A DNA stretch of 64,000 nt from RGIG4079 sp045531405 (lineage in GTDB: Bacteria; Bacteroidota; Bacteroidia; Bacteroidales; Muribaculaceae), in NCBI GenBank assembly GCA_045531405.1, contig JAZSDX010000035.1, positions 1 through 64,000 of the forward strand, given 5' to 3'. The position numbers were made by a program, and so were the translations under genes. Within the stretch, counting starts at the first letter, position 1, and each line of letters starts with the position of its first letter. The notes under the pieces are model-generated. The model did not search any database. It was given only the letters and a program-made list of their open reading frames with translations, and was not told the origin of the DNA. Below, piece after piece: positions 44,017 to 53,609 of the stretch.

Positions 44017-44583
44017 ATGAAACCTGAAAATATCAAAAAAGTATGGGAATATTACCAAGGATATAAAATCCGATATCGCATTTACAATTCTCAATACATT
44101 ATTGCTGCTATCAATAAAAATATTGAAGGAGACTTCTCTCCATCGCGTTTTTACGACTCGGTAGAATCTCGTGTGCATTTAATTGTGCAACAATATATCA
44201 AATATCTTCTCCAACAAGAAGCTATTGAAAAAGCAAATGAGGAAGAAATGGCTATAATCGCTCAAAAAGAAATTCACTTAAAATCTCAATCTCAAAGAGA
44301 AAAACAACATAAAAAACAAAAATCACACTCATTCGCTAATCGTTTCTCGCAAGAATATAACCGACTCAATAACGACGGCTCTATCGTTATAAATAGAATA
44401 ATATGCTACATCACCAAAACTATCATACAAACTGGCATAAATATTCTTAATTTAACTTCCGGACCACCTCTCACAAATGCGTCACTCCCGGTTAATCATC
44501 TTATCTCCACACCTCGCCCCAACTCGCCTCCCGATTGCGTTATTCACCATAACTACTGCCACGCCGAAAGATGGAATCCTTAA
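44017..44583 (+). CDS. Hypothetical protein with basic helical middle
   Basis: 188 residues. The N-terminal 60 residues (NIKKVWEYYQGYKIRYRIYN) and a charged, Gln/Lys/Glu-rich helical middle (about 75-110) are followed by an amphipathic helix and a Pro/Asn/His-rich end whose codons differ in style and resemble noncoding DNA. The C-terminal part may be a frameshift or out-of-frame extension. Not recognised. I use ATG 44017 since the frame before it spans the -7 box. Confidence 0.5.
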   Translation: MKPENIKKVWEYYQGYKIRYRIYNSQYIIAAINKNIEGDFSPSRFYDSVESRVHLIVQQYIKYLLQQEAIEKANEEEMAIIAQKEIHLKSQSQREKQHKKQKSHSFANRFSQEYNRLNNDGSIVINRIICYITKTIIQTGINILNLTSGPPLTNASLPVNHLISTPRPNSPPDCVIHHNYCHAERWNP

Positions 44584-44792
44584 GCCCGAATTAATTAACT
44601 GTTTACAGACGTAACATATTGAACCCAAAGTCGATGCTACGAAATGGGGCAGGGGGTACTCCGCGCACATATCATCTTTGATGCTGCACAAATTCTGCAT
44701 TTCGCACTTCGCATTACTCACTAAACAGCCATCAGTATAAAATTGAATATAAAAAACTGCACATATCTGCGTGATTTTCGCTTGAGATTTAT

Positions 44793-44800
44793 TACCTTTG
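44793..44800 (+). promoter_or_regulatory. -7 box of carB
   Basis: TACCTTTG, 19 bases before the ATG. Confidence 0.5.
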
Positions 44801-44819
44801 CAAGAAATTTTGCAAAAAT

Positions 44820-47800
44820 ATGATCGACGGAATTAAAAAAGTATTACTACTCGGCTCTGGTGCCTTGAAAATTGGCCAAGCCGGCGAATTTGACTACTCT
44901 GGTTCTCAAGCATTAAAGGCTCTCCGCGAAGAGGGCATAGCTACAGTGCTTATCAACCCCAATATTGCTACGATTCAAACATCGGAAGGTGTTGCCGATC
45001 AAGTTTATTTCCTCCCAATTACTCCTTATTTCGTTGAGGAAGTGATTAAAAAGGAAAAACCTGATGGCATTCTTTTGGCTTTTGGTGGTCAAACTGCTTT
45101 GAACTGTGGTACCGAACTTTATCTCAATGGCACTCTCGAACGCCATGGAGTGAAAGTGCTCGGCACATCGGTTGAGGCTATTATGATAACTGAGGACCGC
45201 GACCTCTTCGTGAAAAAACTTGATGAGATTGAGGCAAAGACTCCTATCTCGCAAGCGGTAGAGACAATGGACGACGCTAAGGCGGTGGCTCATCGCATCG
45301 GTTTCCCTGTGATGGTGCGCTCGGCTTATGCTCTCGGTGGTCTTGGTTCGGGTATCTGTGCCAACGATGAAGAGTTTAACACTCTTTGCGAAAGCGCTCT
45401 CGCTCACTCAAAACAAATTCTTGTTGAAGAGTCGTTGAAAGGTTGGAAAGAAATCGAATTTGAAGTAATACGCGATAAAAACGACCACTGCTTCACTGTG
45501 GTGCCAATGGAAAACTTCGACCCACTTGGCATTCACACCGGTGAATCAATCGTGGTGGCTCCCATCGTGTCGTTGACTCAAGAGCAAATAAGCATGTTGC
45601 AAGAAATCGCCATCAAAGTGGTGCGCCACATTGGTATCGTGGGTGAATGTAACATTCAATATGCTTTCAATGCCGAAACAAACGATTATCGTATCATCGA
45701 AATCAATGCCCGCTTGAGCCGTAGTTCGGCACTTGCTTCAAAAGCATCGGGTTATCCTTTGGCTTTCGTTGCCGCAAAACTTGCTCTTGGTTACACCCTC
45801 GACCAAATTGGCGAAATGGGTACTCCAAATTCGGCATACGTTGCACCGTCGGTAGATTATATGATTGTGAAGATTCCTCGTTGGGACCTCACCAAGTTTG
45901 CAGGTGTGGATCGCGAAATCGGTTCTTCAATGAAGTCGGTAGGCGAAATCATGTCGATTGGTAAATCATTCGAAGAAATCATTCAAAAGGGGCTTCGCAT
46001 GATAGGTCAAGGCATGCACGGTTTTGTAGGAAACCGCGACATCGAATTTGACGACCTCGACCATGCTTTGTCACACCCAACCGACTTGCGTATTTTTGCA
46101 ATAGCTCAAGCCCTTGAACAAGGATATACTGTAGAACGTATTGAAGAATTGACAAAAATCGACACATGGTTCTTGTCACGCCTCAAAAATATCGTCGACT
46201 ACACTAAGGTGCTTGGCACTTATGAAAAGATTGAGGAGCTTCCCGCCGAAGTGCTTGCCGAAGCAAAACGCCTCGGATTTAGCGACTTCCAAATCGCTCG
46301 TTATGTAGAAAATCCAAGCTCTACCTACGAAGCCGAAGTGTTGCGCGTGCGTGAACATCGTAAAAACCTCAATGTTACTCCTAAAGTGTGTCGCATCAAC
46401 ACCGTCGCTTCGGAATATCCCGAATTGACCAACTACCTATATGTAACATACGGTGCCGATGCTCACCAAATTCCTTACGATTATAACTCAGGCAAAAATA
46501 TAGTGGTACTCGGCTCGGGTGCTTATCGCATCGGTAGTTCGGTAGAGTTTGACTGGTGTTCGGTTAACGCTGTGAACACTTGCCGCAAGCTCGGTTATAA
46601 ATCAATCATGATTAACTATAACCCCGAAACCGTTTCGACCGACTATGATATGTGCGACCGTCTCTACTTCGACGAATTGAGCTTCGAACGTGTGCTCGAC
46701 GTTATCGACCTCGAAACTCCACGCGGCGTTATCGTGTCGGTAGGTGGTCAAATTCCTAACAACCTTGCGATGAAACTTTATCGTCGCCATGTGCCTGTGC
46801 TTGGCACATCGCCCATCTGCATCGACCGTGCCGAAAACCGTCACAAATTCTCGGCTATGCTCGATAGCCTCGGCATCGACCAACCACGTTGGAAAGAATT
46901 GACCAGCTTCGATGAAATCGACCAATTTGTAGCCGAAGTGGGCTTCCCTGTATTGATTCGCCCAAGTTATGTGCTTTCGGGTGCGGCAATGAACGTGTGC
47001 TACGACTACGAGTCAATGCACCAATTCCTCGGAGCTGCAGCTAAGGTGTCGAAAGAATTCCCTGTTGTGGTGACCGAATTCCTTCAAAACGCTAAAGAAA
47101 TCGAATTTGACGCAGTGGCACGCAATGGCGAAGTCATCGAATATGCAATCTCTGAGCACATCGAGTTTGCCGGCGTACACTCAGGCGACGCCACTCTCGT
47201 GTTCCCTGCTCAAAAGATATATATGGAAACAGCACGTCGCATCAAACGCATCAGTAAGAAGATTGCGAAAGAACTCAACATCTCAGGTCCTTTCAATATC
47301 CAATACCTTGCTAAAAACAATGATGTGAAAGTTATTGAATGTAACTTGCGTGCATCACGTAGTTTCCCATTCGTTTCAAAAATCCTCAAACGCAACTTTA
47401 TCGAGACTGCAACTCGCATCATGCTTAATGAACCTGTAGAAAAAGCCGATACATCAACATTCGATATCGACTACATCGGCATCAAGGCATCGCAATTCTC
47501 GTTTGCACGTCTCCACAAAGCCGACCCTGTGCTTGGCGTAGATATGTCGTCGACAGGTGAAGTAGGTTGCTTGGGCGCCGACTTCGACGAAGCATTGTTG
47601 AACGCAATGATTTCGGTTGGTCATCGTGTGCCAAGCAAAGATAAAGCGGTGCTCGTGTCATCGGGCGACGTGCGTGGTAAAGTGGATATGCTCGACTGCT
47701 GTCAAATGCTCGACGAAGCAGGCTACAAACTTTATGCAACCGAAGGAACGGCCAAATTCCTCGAATCAAACGGCGTGAAAGTTTCTCCTGTTTGTTGGCC

Positions 47801-48038
47801 CGATGAAGAGGGTGAAAATATCCTCGACCTCATTGCCAACCACCACATTGATATGGTAATCAACATTCCTAAGAACCATAGCAAACGTGAGTTGACCAAC
47901 GGCTATCGCATTCGTCGCTCGGCAATCGACCACAACATTCCATTGTTGACCAACGCTCGTCTTGCTGCTGCATATATCCGTGCATTCATCAACAAACCTA
48001 TCGATGACATCAACATCGCAGCTTGGAGCGAATATTAA
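44820..48038 (+). CDS. carB: Carbamoyl-phosphate synthase large subunit
   Basis: 1072 residues, full length. It makes carbamoyl phosphate from bicarbonate, ammonia (from CarA) and two ATP for arginine and pyrimidine synthesis. The two homologous halves are visible: VLLLGSGALKIGQAGEFDYS at residue 8 and IVVLGSGAYRIGSSVEFDW near 560, each with an ATP-grasp fold (RSAYALGGLGSG and RPSYVLSGAAMN). A C-terminal MGS-like regulatory domain (about 940-1070, LVSSGDVRGKVDMLDCCQML) follows. No carA is adjacent, so the small subunit must be elsewhere. Codon use is strongly biased with high GC3 for this window, fitting high expression. Confidence 0.97.
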   Translation: MIDGIKKVLLLGSGALKIGQAGEFDYSGSQALKALREEGIATVLINPNIATIQTSEGVADQVYFLPITPYFVEEVIKKEKPDGILLAFGGQTALNCGTELYLNGTLERHGVKVLGTSVEAIMITEDRDLFVKKLDEIEAKTPISQAVETMDDAKAVAHRIGFPVMVRSAYALGGLGSGICANDEEFNTLCESALAHSKQILVEESLKGWKEIEFEVIRDKNDHCFTVVPMENFDPLGIHTGESIVVAPIVSLTQEQISMLQEIAIKVVRHIGIVGECNIQYAFNAETNDYRIIEINARLSRSSALASKASGYPLAFVAAKLALGYTLDQIGEMGTPNSAYVAPSVDYMIVKIPRWDLTKFAGVDREIGSSMKSVGEIMSIGKSFEEIIQKGLRMIGQGMHGFVGNRDIEFDDLDHALSHPTDLRIFAIAQALEQGYTVERIEELTKIDTWFLSRLKNIVDYTKVLGTYEKIEELPAEVLAEAKRLGFSDFQIARYVENPSSTYEAEVLRVREHRKNLNVTPKVCRINTVASEYPELTNYLYVTYGADAHQIPYDYNSGKNIVVLGSGAYRIGSSVEFDWCSVNAVNTCRKLGYKSIMINYNPETVSTDYDMCDRLYFDELSFERVLDVIDLETPRGVIVSVGGQIPNNLAMKLYRRHVPVLGTSPICIDRAENRHKFSAMLDSLGIDQPRWKELTSFDEIDQFVAEVGFPVLIRPSYVLSGAAMNVCYDYESMHQFLGAAAKVSKEFPVVVTEFLQNAKEIEFDAVARNGEVIEYAISEHIEFAGVHSGDATLVFPAQKIYMETARRIKRISKKIAKELNISGPFNIQYLAKNNDVKVIECNLRASRSFPFVSKILKRNFIETATRIMLNEPVEKADTSTFDIDYIGIKASQFSFARLHKADPVLGVDMSSTGEVGCLGADFDEALLNAMISVGHRVPSKDKAVLVSSGDVRGKVDMLDCCQMLDEAGYKLYATEGTAKFLESNGVKVSPVCWPDEEGENILDLIANHHIDMVINIPKNHSKRELTNGYRIRRSAIDHNIPLLTNARLAAAYIRAFINKPIDDINIAAWSEY

Positions 48039-48061
48039 TTGAATAATAAATAATTCAATAT

Positions 48062-48097
48062 AAATCCCACTCTTTATTCAAGGGTGGGATTTTTTTA
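48062..48097 (+). terminator. Terminator after carB
   Basis: AATCCCACTC pairs with GGGTGGGATT and is followed by a run of seven T. Confidence 0.9.
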
Positions 48098-48210
48098 CCT
48101 CCGACGAGAGTTTCTCAAGGGATTATCTCTGACACTTTCAAGAAATATTGGGATTATATTAGGTCGGCAGAATATTTAATGGATAGATGTTTCGCATTTT
48201 ATCTTCATAT

Positions 48211-48242
48211 TTTGGATTTGTTGCCAATTGTACTTAAATTTG
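48211..48242 (+). promoter_or_regulatory. Promoter of the 48299 lipoprotein
   Basis: -33 TTTG (48211-48214), 20-base spacer, -7 TAAATTTG (48235-48242): a full match to the Bacteroidota consensus. Confidence 0.7.
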
Positions 48243-48298
48243 TGATATAATATATTGCATTATTGATTAAATTTTTCACCTTAATAAACCGTTTTTAC

Positions 48299-49027
48299 AT
48301 GAAAAAATATTATTTATTGCCGTTACTTACGCTTCTTGTGTTTGCATCTGTTATATTTTCTTGCAGTAATAAACAAGAAAACAAAGTTGAAGAAAGGTGT
48401 GTTGAAGTTGTGGAATCTGAACAAATTGAGCCTATTCAAATCGTACCTACCACATCATATCCATACACAATATTGTCAAAGGAAGAGTCTTCTTTCTCCC
48501 TTCCAGATAATAAGCAAATAACCAAAATGACATATACTTTAGAGATTCCGTCAGAACTATCTGAGGCGGCTCTTGATGAAATAGCAGATGTTATCGCATA
48601 CTCTGATACTCTTGAATATGTTTTTATAGAATATTATCTTCCAACACAGCTAAAGAATGGCCCAAATTATGGTATCTCAAAGAGAACTCCTTCTGAACGC
48701 AGTTCTCAGATAAACTACATTGCACCACCTGCAAAGGAAGAGGTTATAGTTAAAGCTCCTTATGATGGGTGTAAAGTTTATGGTAAATGGAATATGATGG
48801 GGGCTACACTTATTGTTTATCAAAAAGGTAATAAGTGCTATATGATAAACCACTATGGTGGCTCTAACTATGGAGATCCTGAAATATTTATTAAAACGAC
48901 ATACAAAGGCCGTACTGCTTTCAAAAATGCAGAAGATCCAGATGATGTTTATGTAATAAATAGTGAAGGTAATCTAGATGGATATTACTGTGGAGATCAT
49001 GCATCAACTTTCACAAAGTCATATTAA
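48299..49027 (+). CDS. Hypothetical lipoprotein
   Basis: 242 residues from ATG 48299, which gives a clean lipoprotein signal (KKYYLLPLLTLLVFASVIFSC, Cys at about 22); the frame from 48263 would add 12 residues. After a Glu-rich spacer, the mature part includes MTYTLEIPSELSEAALDEIA and a C-terminal domain GKWNMMGATLIVYQKGNKCY to YGDPEIFIKTTYKGR. Not recognised as a family with known function. It is a single gene with a good promoter and terminator. Confidence 0.75.
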   Translation: MKKYYLLPLLTLLVFASVIFSCSNKQENKVEERCVEVVESEQIEPIQIVPTTSYPYTILSKEESSFSLPDNKQITKMTYTLEIPSELSEAALDEIADVIAYSDTLEYVFIEYYLPTQLKNGPNYGISKRTPSERSSQINYIAPPAKEEVIVKAPYDGCKVYGKWNMMGATLIVYQKGNKCYMINHYGGSNYGDPEIFIKTTYKGRTAFKNAEDPDDVYVINSEGNLDGYYCGDHASTFTKSY

Positions 49028-49048
49028 AATTTTCTACTGGTAGTTTAT

Positions 49049-49070
49049 GCTCACTCTTTTGAGTGGGCTT
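49049..49070 (+). terminator. Terminator after the 48299 lipoprotein
   Basis: GC-CACTC and GAGTG-GC around TTTT, then TTTTTG. Confidence 0.7.
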
Positions 49071-49184
49071 TTTGTCTTTTAGTGCGTGATGTGTGCATTT
49101 TCCGTATCAATGGAATGGAAGTTTTTTTGTAACTTTACAAAAAATTATAACAAATAAAGAAATTATTTAAAACTAATATTTACG

Positions 49185-49697
49185 ATGTTACATTTAATAA
49201 TCTGTCACTATACTTTTCATTCAAATGAAGTAAACCCGTTTTTTGCATTATTATTCTTTTTAGGAATGGCTATATTCCTTATTGTAGCTATATATATTTG
49301 GATAGGTAACAAGATTGATGATTATAAATTAAATGATGCAATAAAACGAAGAGATGCATATTTAGAGGAAGAAGCTTTAGCTATTATAGTATCAGAGGCT
49401 AAATTAAAACGCACATTTCAGAGTATTGAAAATTCTTCACATTGGAGAAAATGGTTTGTCAAAGGGTATAAAGAAGGGGCTATAAATGGTAATTCATATT
49501 ATTCTCCTTTTGAAAAATACAAGCCTAAATCAGAGTATACTATTGAAGAATGGGAGAATTTTCAATCGTCCCTATTCGGTCATATTAAAGAAGATAGTGA
49601 ATATTTCAATGGTAGTAAAAAGAATACTTTACTTGTATATTTTTGGGGACATGAATATGGGCTCAAAAGATTTCAAAGTCAAGGTGAAGCAAAATAA
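49185..49697 (+). CDS. Hypothetical single-helix membrane protein
   Basis: 170 residues. A hydrophobic helix (about 20-42, FALLFFLGMAIFLIVAIYIW) is followed by a charged helix and a soluble region with WRKWFVKGYKEGAINGNSYY and YTIEEWENFQSSLFGH. The aromatic residues suggest a small folded domain. Not recognised. AT-rich. It is followed by a strong terminator at 49728. Confidence 0.6.
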   Translation: MLHLIICHYTFHSNEVNPFFALLFFLGMAIFLIVAIYIWIGNKIDDYKLNDAIKRRDAYLEEEALAIIVSEAKLKRTFQSIENSSHWRKWFVKGYKEGAINGNSYYSPFEKYKPKSEYTIEEWENFQSSLFGHIKEDSEYFNGSKKNTLLVYFWGHEYGLKRFQSQGEAK

Positions 49698-49727
49698 TTT
49701 TTGTCTTTTGGACAGCGACAAAATAGA

Positions 49728-49766
49728 AGTAGCTTTGTGAATAAAATCACAAAGCTACTTTTTTTA
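49728..49766 (+). terminator. Terminator after the 49185 gene
   Basis: A perfect 13-bp stem (AGTAGCTTTGTGA and its complement) with a six-base loop and a run of T. Confidence 0.92.
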
Positions 49767-49900
49767 TGAACAACTCTAATCTTAATTTCAACAGTGTAGA
49801 AACACTACCACATCTTAATGCTCAGGCAGTGATTCAAGTGGATAGCTCGGTTGTGTTTAGAACAAGGAGACATACTTTGGTTGAAATTGGTTATTTATAA
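49766..49900 (+). CDS. Short ORF between two terminators
   Basis: 44 residues, MNNSNLNFNSVETLPHLNAQ and on to EIGYL. Not recognised. It starts inside the T-run of the preceding terminator and is followed by another strong terminator at 49961. It could be a gene fragment or a small gene, and the downstream terminator is mild support for a transcribed unit. Confidence 0.3.
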   Translation: MNNSNLNFNSVETLPHLNAQAVIQVDSSVVFRTRRHTLVEIGYL

Positions 49901-49960
49901 GATATTCTCTCCACCTGTTTTTGAAAATAGAAAATCAAATAAAGGCTATTGTCTCTGAGT

Positions 49961-49997
49961 AATAAGTGCTTTACGCCATTTGTAAAGCACTTATTTT
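49961..49997 (+). terminator. Strong terminator with no clear upstream gene
   Basis: AATAAGTGCTTTAC pairs with GTAAAGCACTTATT over about 13-14 bp, then TTTTT. The only candidate gene upstream is the 44-residue frame at 49766. Confidence 0.85.
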
Positions 49998-50081
49998 TGG
50001 GTCAAAACATGCTTTTGTGTTATCGTACCTTCGTGGTATAGTAACATTCTTTTTTTTATTGATTAAAGTTTGTGTGGGTAC

Positions 50082-50747
50082 TTAGAAATCAATCGACTTG
50101 AAGTGGGTGCGCATATATTTTTTGGTGTAGTGTTGGAAGTGCCACCATTCACAACGATAAGTGTCGAATCCGGCTTTTTTCATCACTTTGCGTAGTACTT
50201 GGCGATTGTCGTAGGCTTCTTGTGTGAGTTTCCCTTTTTTGAGATTTTGTTTTTCATTGTTGATGTGGGATAGGGTAGAGAACTCGTCAAATCCGGCACC
50301 CATATCAAGAGGCTTACCTTTATATAATATTGTTACATCAACAGCACAGCCATAATTGTGAAAACCACCACCTTTTGTTGGTTTTGCAACATATTTGCTA
50401 TATTTAGTTCCTTGTACTTTCTCGTACATCATTCGTTGAGCACTTAGCGGGCGAGCTGCGTCGTATATCACAAGAGTATATTCGGGATTTATCTCTTTGA
50501 GATATTTTTGTGCATCAACAACCATTTGTGCTATTTCGGGTCGAAGGTATGCTTTGTAAAGATTGCCATACATATTGACTCCCATAAAATTGTCGGTCGA
50601 TGAATATTTAAGATCTACTTGGATTGTAGAATCAAGAGACTGAACATCAACAAACCCCATTTTAGCAAATTCTTTGTCGTAATCAACAGCCATAGCTTGT
50701 GTAGTGCAAAGTATAAAGGTAATGATAATTAAATATAGTCGAGTCAT
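50082..50747 (-). CDS. D-alanyl-D-alanine dipeptidase, VanX type
   Basis: 221 residues from ATG 50747, which opens a signal peptide (about 1-20, ending TQAMA). The M15D zinc peptidase motifs are present: GFHNYGCAVDVTI (His and Asp ligands of SxHxxGxAxD, with Phe in place of Ser), the catalytic EWWHF near residue 200, and IYDAARPLSAQRMM with the conserved Arg. It cleaves D-Ala-D-Ala or related cell-wall dipeptides. In the absence of other van genes a recycling or housekeeping role is more likely than glycopeptide resistance. Confidence 0.9.
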   Translation of the reverse strand: MTRLYLIIITFILCTTQAMAVDYDKEFAKMGFVDVQSLDSTIQVDLKYSSTDNFMGVNMYGNLYKAYLRPEIAQMVVDAQKYLKEINPEYTLVIYDAARPLSAQRMMYEKVQGTKYSKYVAKPTKGGGFHNYGCAVDVTILYKGKPLDMGAGFDEFSTLSHINNEKQNLKKGKLTQEAYDNRQVLRKVMKKAGFDTYRCEWWHFQHYTKKYMRTHFKSIDF

Positions 50748-50773
50748 ATTAGGTGGATTATAAAACAACAATA

Positions 50774-50781
50774 CAAAGGTA
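50774..50781 (-). promoter_or_regulatory. -7 box of the VanX-like gene
   Basis: Minus strand TACCTTTG, 26 bases before the ATG at 50747. Confidence 0.55.
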
Positions 50782-50810
50782 GTTTTTTAATTTTAATACA
50801 CAAAAAAGAA

Positions 50811-50840
50811 ATGGTGATAGATCAATAAGACCTATCACCA
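50811..50840 (-). terminator. Terminator after the phosphodiester glycosidase gene
   Basis: TGGTGATAG pairs with CTATCACCA, followed on the minus strand by TTTCTTTTTTG. Confidence 0.75.
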
Positions 50841-50867
50841 TCAATTTTATTAGGAGTAGATTTGAGT

Positions 50868-53465
50868 CTATAGAACTATTTTTGTCACTTTGTTGCCTTG
50901 CTTTTTAATGAAGATGCCATTTGATGGATTTATTACTCTAATACCTTGAAGGTTGTAATATTCAACAGGAGCATCTTCTTCATTAATTATTACATCTTCA
51001 ACGCCCGATGTGATTAGGCTGAAGGTGTATTGAGCGGCAAGTTGTCCGGGCACGTATTGGTATAGTATTGCTTGATAGGTGTCAACTATTTCGGCAGAGA
51101 AGCAGTTGGCATTAGGGGTGCCTGAAGAAGTAGCTTGTGTTGAGAATTGAGCTTCGTGAGTAGCTACAACTTTGTTGTTTGTAATATCTACGATTTGGAA
51201 ACCGTCAACATATGCGGTGCCTATTGGTTGCACATTATAAAGGGTGTTATTTAGAGTGAAGAATGTGCCACCTTGAGTTGTGTTGATGCCATTATCGGGG
51301 TATGCAACAAAACTTGTGCCATCGTTGTGGTAGAAGTGCTTGTTGCCACGAACACGAACTGCAAAGTTATCGCCAAAGTTGTCTTCCAATGGCATTGCAA
51401 ATGATTGGCCATCGGCAGTGATACCAACAGGGATTCCACGTTGAGCTTTTTGTTCGCCATATTGGATGTAAATTTTAGCAACTGAGGTGTTGTCTTTAGG
51501 GAACATAAACATAATACCACCCTCGCCATTCAAAATATTACCTACTACTTTGCCAAGATATTGCATTTGATTTGCAGTAACACCATCAGGCATAGTAAGT
51601 GTAAGATCTTGGAATGTTGTGCCATCGGCAGGAAGCACTTTTAATGCGGTATTGCCTGCTGCATACATAGATGTTGTAACAATGATATTTCCGGCATCGT
51701 CGCTTGTGATGGCTGTACCTGGAGCAGATGTAATGCCGGTGTTAGTCAATCCGTTAGCGTCCCAATAATATAATAGTGAGTTTGCGTTGTCGTTGATATA
51801 GATTTTGCCGCCAAAACCGGTTGCCCAACGGGTATTAGTGTTTGCGGTGAGGTGACCGGATGTATGTGCCCAATCTTGAGTTAGTTTGTGTCCTGTAATT
51901 TCAACAGGGGTGTCGGATGTCCCGGGATCTTCAGGAGTTTTTGAGTTTGAACCTGAAAGGCTAACTGTGACTGACGTTGCTCTTTTGGTTGAGATTGTGA
52001 TATTTGCAGAGTGAGAGCCTTCAGCAGTAGGAGCATATGTTACAGTGATTGTCCCGGTTGCAGCATCTTTGCTGATTGATGTTGACGAAATGCTGAATTG
52101 GTTGGCATTTGTGCCTGAAAGAGAGAGTGAAATGGCATCTCGAAGGTCTTTTCCCGTTACAGTGAAAGATTTGGTGACAGCCACGTTGTCGTTAGTGCTT
52201 AATGAAAGAGAGCTTGCACTTGTAGATAAAACCGGGGTAGGTAGTTTCACGACAAACAAACCATCGGCAACAGAGCGCACGCCACTGCCACCATTATTTG
52301 TGCTTGCATCGTTCACAAGACCGCTACCTGTAATCCAAAATTGTGAAGAACCACCGCCATCAAAGTTCATTGCATCATTACAGCCAAGGTTTTTCATGAT
52401 ATCACCAAGAACTTTACCATTACAACCTGTTGACCAACCGCTACTACGACCATCGACAACACACATGATTAGTTTTGTTTTATCGGCATTGTAGCCTACT
52501 GCCGTACGAGGCTCGTTGCCGGAAATATTGCCGAGAGAGTTTGCGTATGAACTGATGCGTGTACCACCATCGAGAACCATTAATGATCCACCAAGTGCTT
52601 GAGAAGCAACCGGAGTAGTGATATTGCCTGCATTGTCCTTGATGTTGGTATTCATATATATAGTGATTTCTGTACCTACAGTAAGACCACTTACATATGT
52701 GCCATTTTGAGTTCCTTTACCAAACATTACTATCCCGTTTGAAGGAATTGTCACATTTCCTGATGAAGGAGCACTTGCCACTTTGTATTTCAAATATTTG
52801 CCGGGAGTGAGTTTTGAACCGTTTACCGGAGTGAGTTGTACTGCATATCCACCCATGCCAGATGTCCCTGATGTAGTACTATTGCTTTCGGGAGTGTAGA
52901 AAATGATTTGTTCGCCAACACCGGCATTTGTTGCTGCAGTTGAAGTGGTATTGATAGCTGCAAAATCGGTCCAACCTTCAACCCCGTTTACAGCACTACA
53001 CCAACAAGTGATTTTGTTGAGGTAACCGATAGTGGGTGTTTTGCTATCATCAAAAGAAATAGCATAATATCCATCACCACTAAATCCTTTGCGTGCACTA
53101 CCATTGACAACGGTTAAGCCTCCGTTAGAAGTATCGGTAAAAAAACCACCATTTGTTCCCACGATAGGAGTAGCATCGGTGATGCGACCTGCCATTGTGG
53201 CGACAGTCGCCACATTTGTGAGTTTGCTACCACCCGGCATAGCACGAACAGCAACATCTTCGTTTGTTAAATCGGTAACGGTGTAGAAAATTCGCATATG
53301 GTGCGAACTTGTGTAAACATGAGCTGTTGTGTAGGTAGTACCAGCCCCGAGGTCTTTTGTTGAGGTTACATCTACGGTATAAGATGTGCCATTCAAAGAC
53401 CAAGTAGCCGCCATTGCGCTAAATTGCATAGCAATAGCTGCTAAACCTAAAAGAATCTTTTTCAT
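50868..53465 (-). CDS. Secreted phosphodiester glycosidase (NAGPA domain) with sorting-type C-terminus
   Basis: 865 residues from ATG 53465, with signal peptide KKILLGLAAIAMQFSAMA. Residues about 40-385 form a phosphodiester glycosidase (NAGPA-like) domain: DATPIVGTNGGFFTD, NEPRTAVGYNADKTKLIMCV and AMNFDGGGSSQFW, with the DGGGS loop typical of the family. An immunoglobulin-like segment follows (about 390-490, choice-of-anchor type with LSLSGTNANQFSISS). The rest is a beta-rich region with propeller-like strands. The end, YYNLQGIRVINPSNGIFIKK, resembles the type A sorting domain of type IX secretion. Substrate unknown. Confidence 0.83.
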   Translation of the reverse strand: MKKILLGLAAIAMQFSAMAATWSLNGTSYTVDVTSTKDLGAGTTYTTAHVYTSSHHMRIFYTVTDLTNEDVAVRAMPGGSKLTNVATVATMAGRITDATPIVGTNGGFFTDTSNGGLTVVNGSARKGFSGDGYYAISFDDSKTPTIGYLNKITCWCSAVNGVEGWTDFAAINTTSTAATNAGVGEQIIFYTPESNSTTSGTSGMGGYAVQLTPVNGSKLTPGKYLKYKVASAPSSGNVTIPSNGIVMFGKGTQNGTYVSGLTVGTEITIYMNTNIKDNAGNITTPVASQALGGSLMVLDGGTRISSYANSLGNISGNEPRTAVGYNADKTKLIMCVVDGRSSGWSTGCNGKVLGDIMKNLGCNDAMNFDGGGSSQFWITGSGLVNDASTNNGGSGVRSVADGLFVVKLPTPVLSTSASSLSLSTNDNVAVTKSFTVTGKDLRDAISLSLSGTNANQFSISSTSISKDAATGTITVTYAPTAEGSHSANITISTKRATSVTVSLSGSNSKTPEDPGTSDTPVEITGHKLTQDWAHTSGHLTANTNTRWATGFGGKIYINDNANSLLYYWDANGLTNTGITSAPGTAITSDDAGNIIVTTSMYAAGNTALKVLPADGTTFQDLTLTMPDGVTANQMQYLGKVVGNILNGEGGIMFMFPKDNTSVAKIYIQYGEQKAQRGIPVGITADGQSFAMPLEDNFGDNFAVRVRGNKHFYHNDGTSFVAYPDNGINTTQGGTFFTLNNTLYNVQPIGTAYVDGFQIVDITNNKVVATHEAQFSTQATSSGTPNANCFSAEIVDTYQAILYQYVPGQLAAQYTFSLITSGVEDVIINEEDAPVEYYNLQGIRVINPSNGIFIKKQGNKVTKIVL

Positions 53466-53509
53466 TAATGTAATTTTGGTTAAAATAATGATAATCAAAA
53501 AATAAGGTG

Positions 53510-53517
53510 CAAAGTTA
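53510..53517 (-). promoter_or_regulatory. -7 box of the phosphodiester glycosidase gene
   Basis: Minus strand TAACTTTG, 44 bases before the ATG. Confidence 0.5.
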
Positions 53518-53548
53518 CGAATAAATTATGATATATACTAATAAAAAA

Positions 53549-53585
53549 TATAAACGGCTTCTCTAAAAAGGGGAAGCCGTTTATA
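53549..53585 (-). terminator. Terminator after mutB
   Basis: TATAAACGGCTTC pairs with GAAGCCGTTTATA around a short loop. Both flanks are T- or A-rich. Confidence 0.9.
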
Positions 53586-53609
53586 TTTTTATGGAATACC
53601 TAATAAGGT

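Noticed and set aside
50082..50747. Vancomycin resistance locus
   Set aside because: Only a VanX-like dipeptidase is present, with no vanA/vanH or regulator genes.
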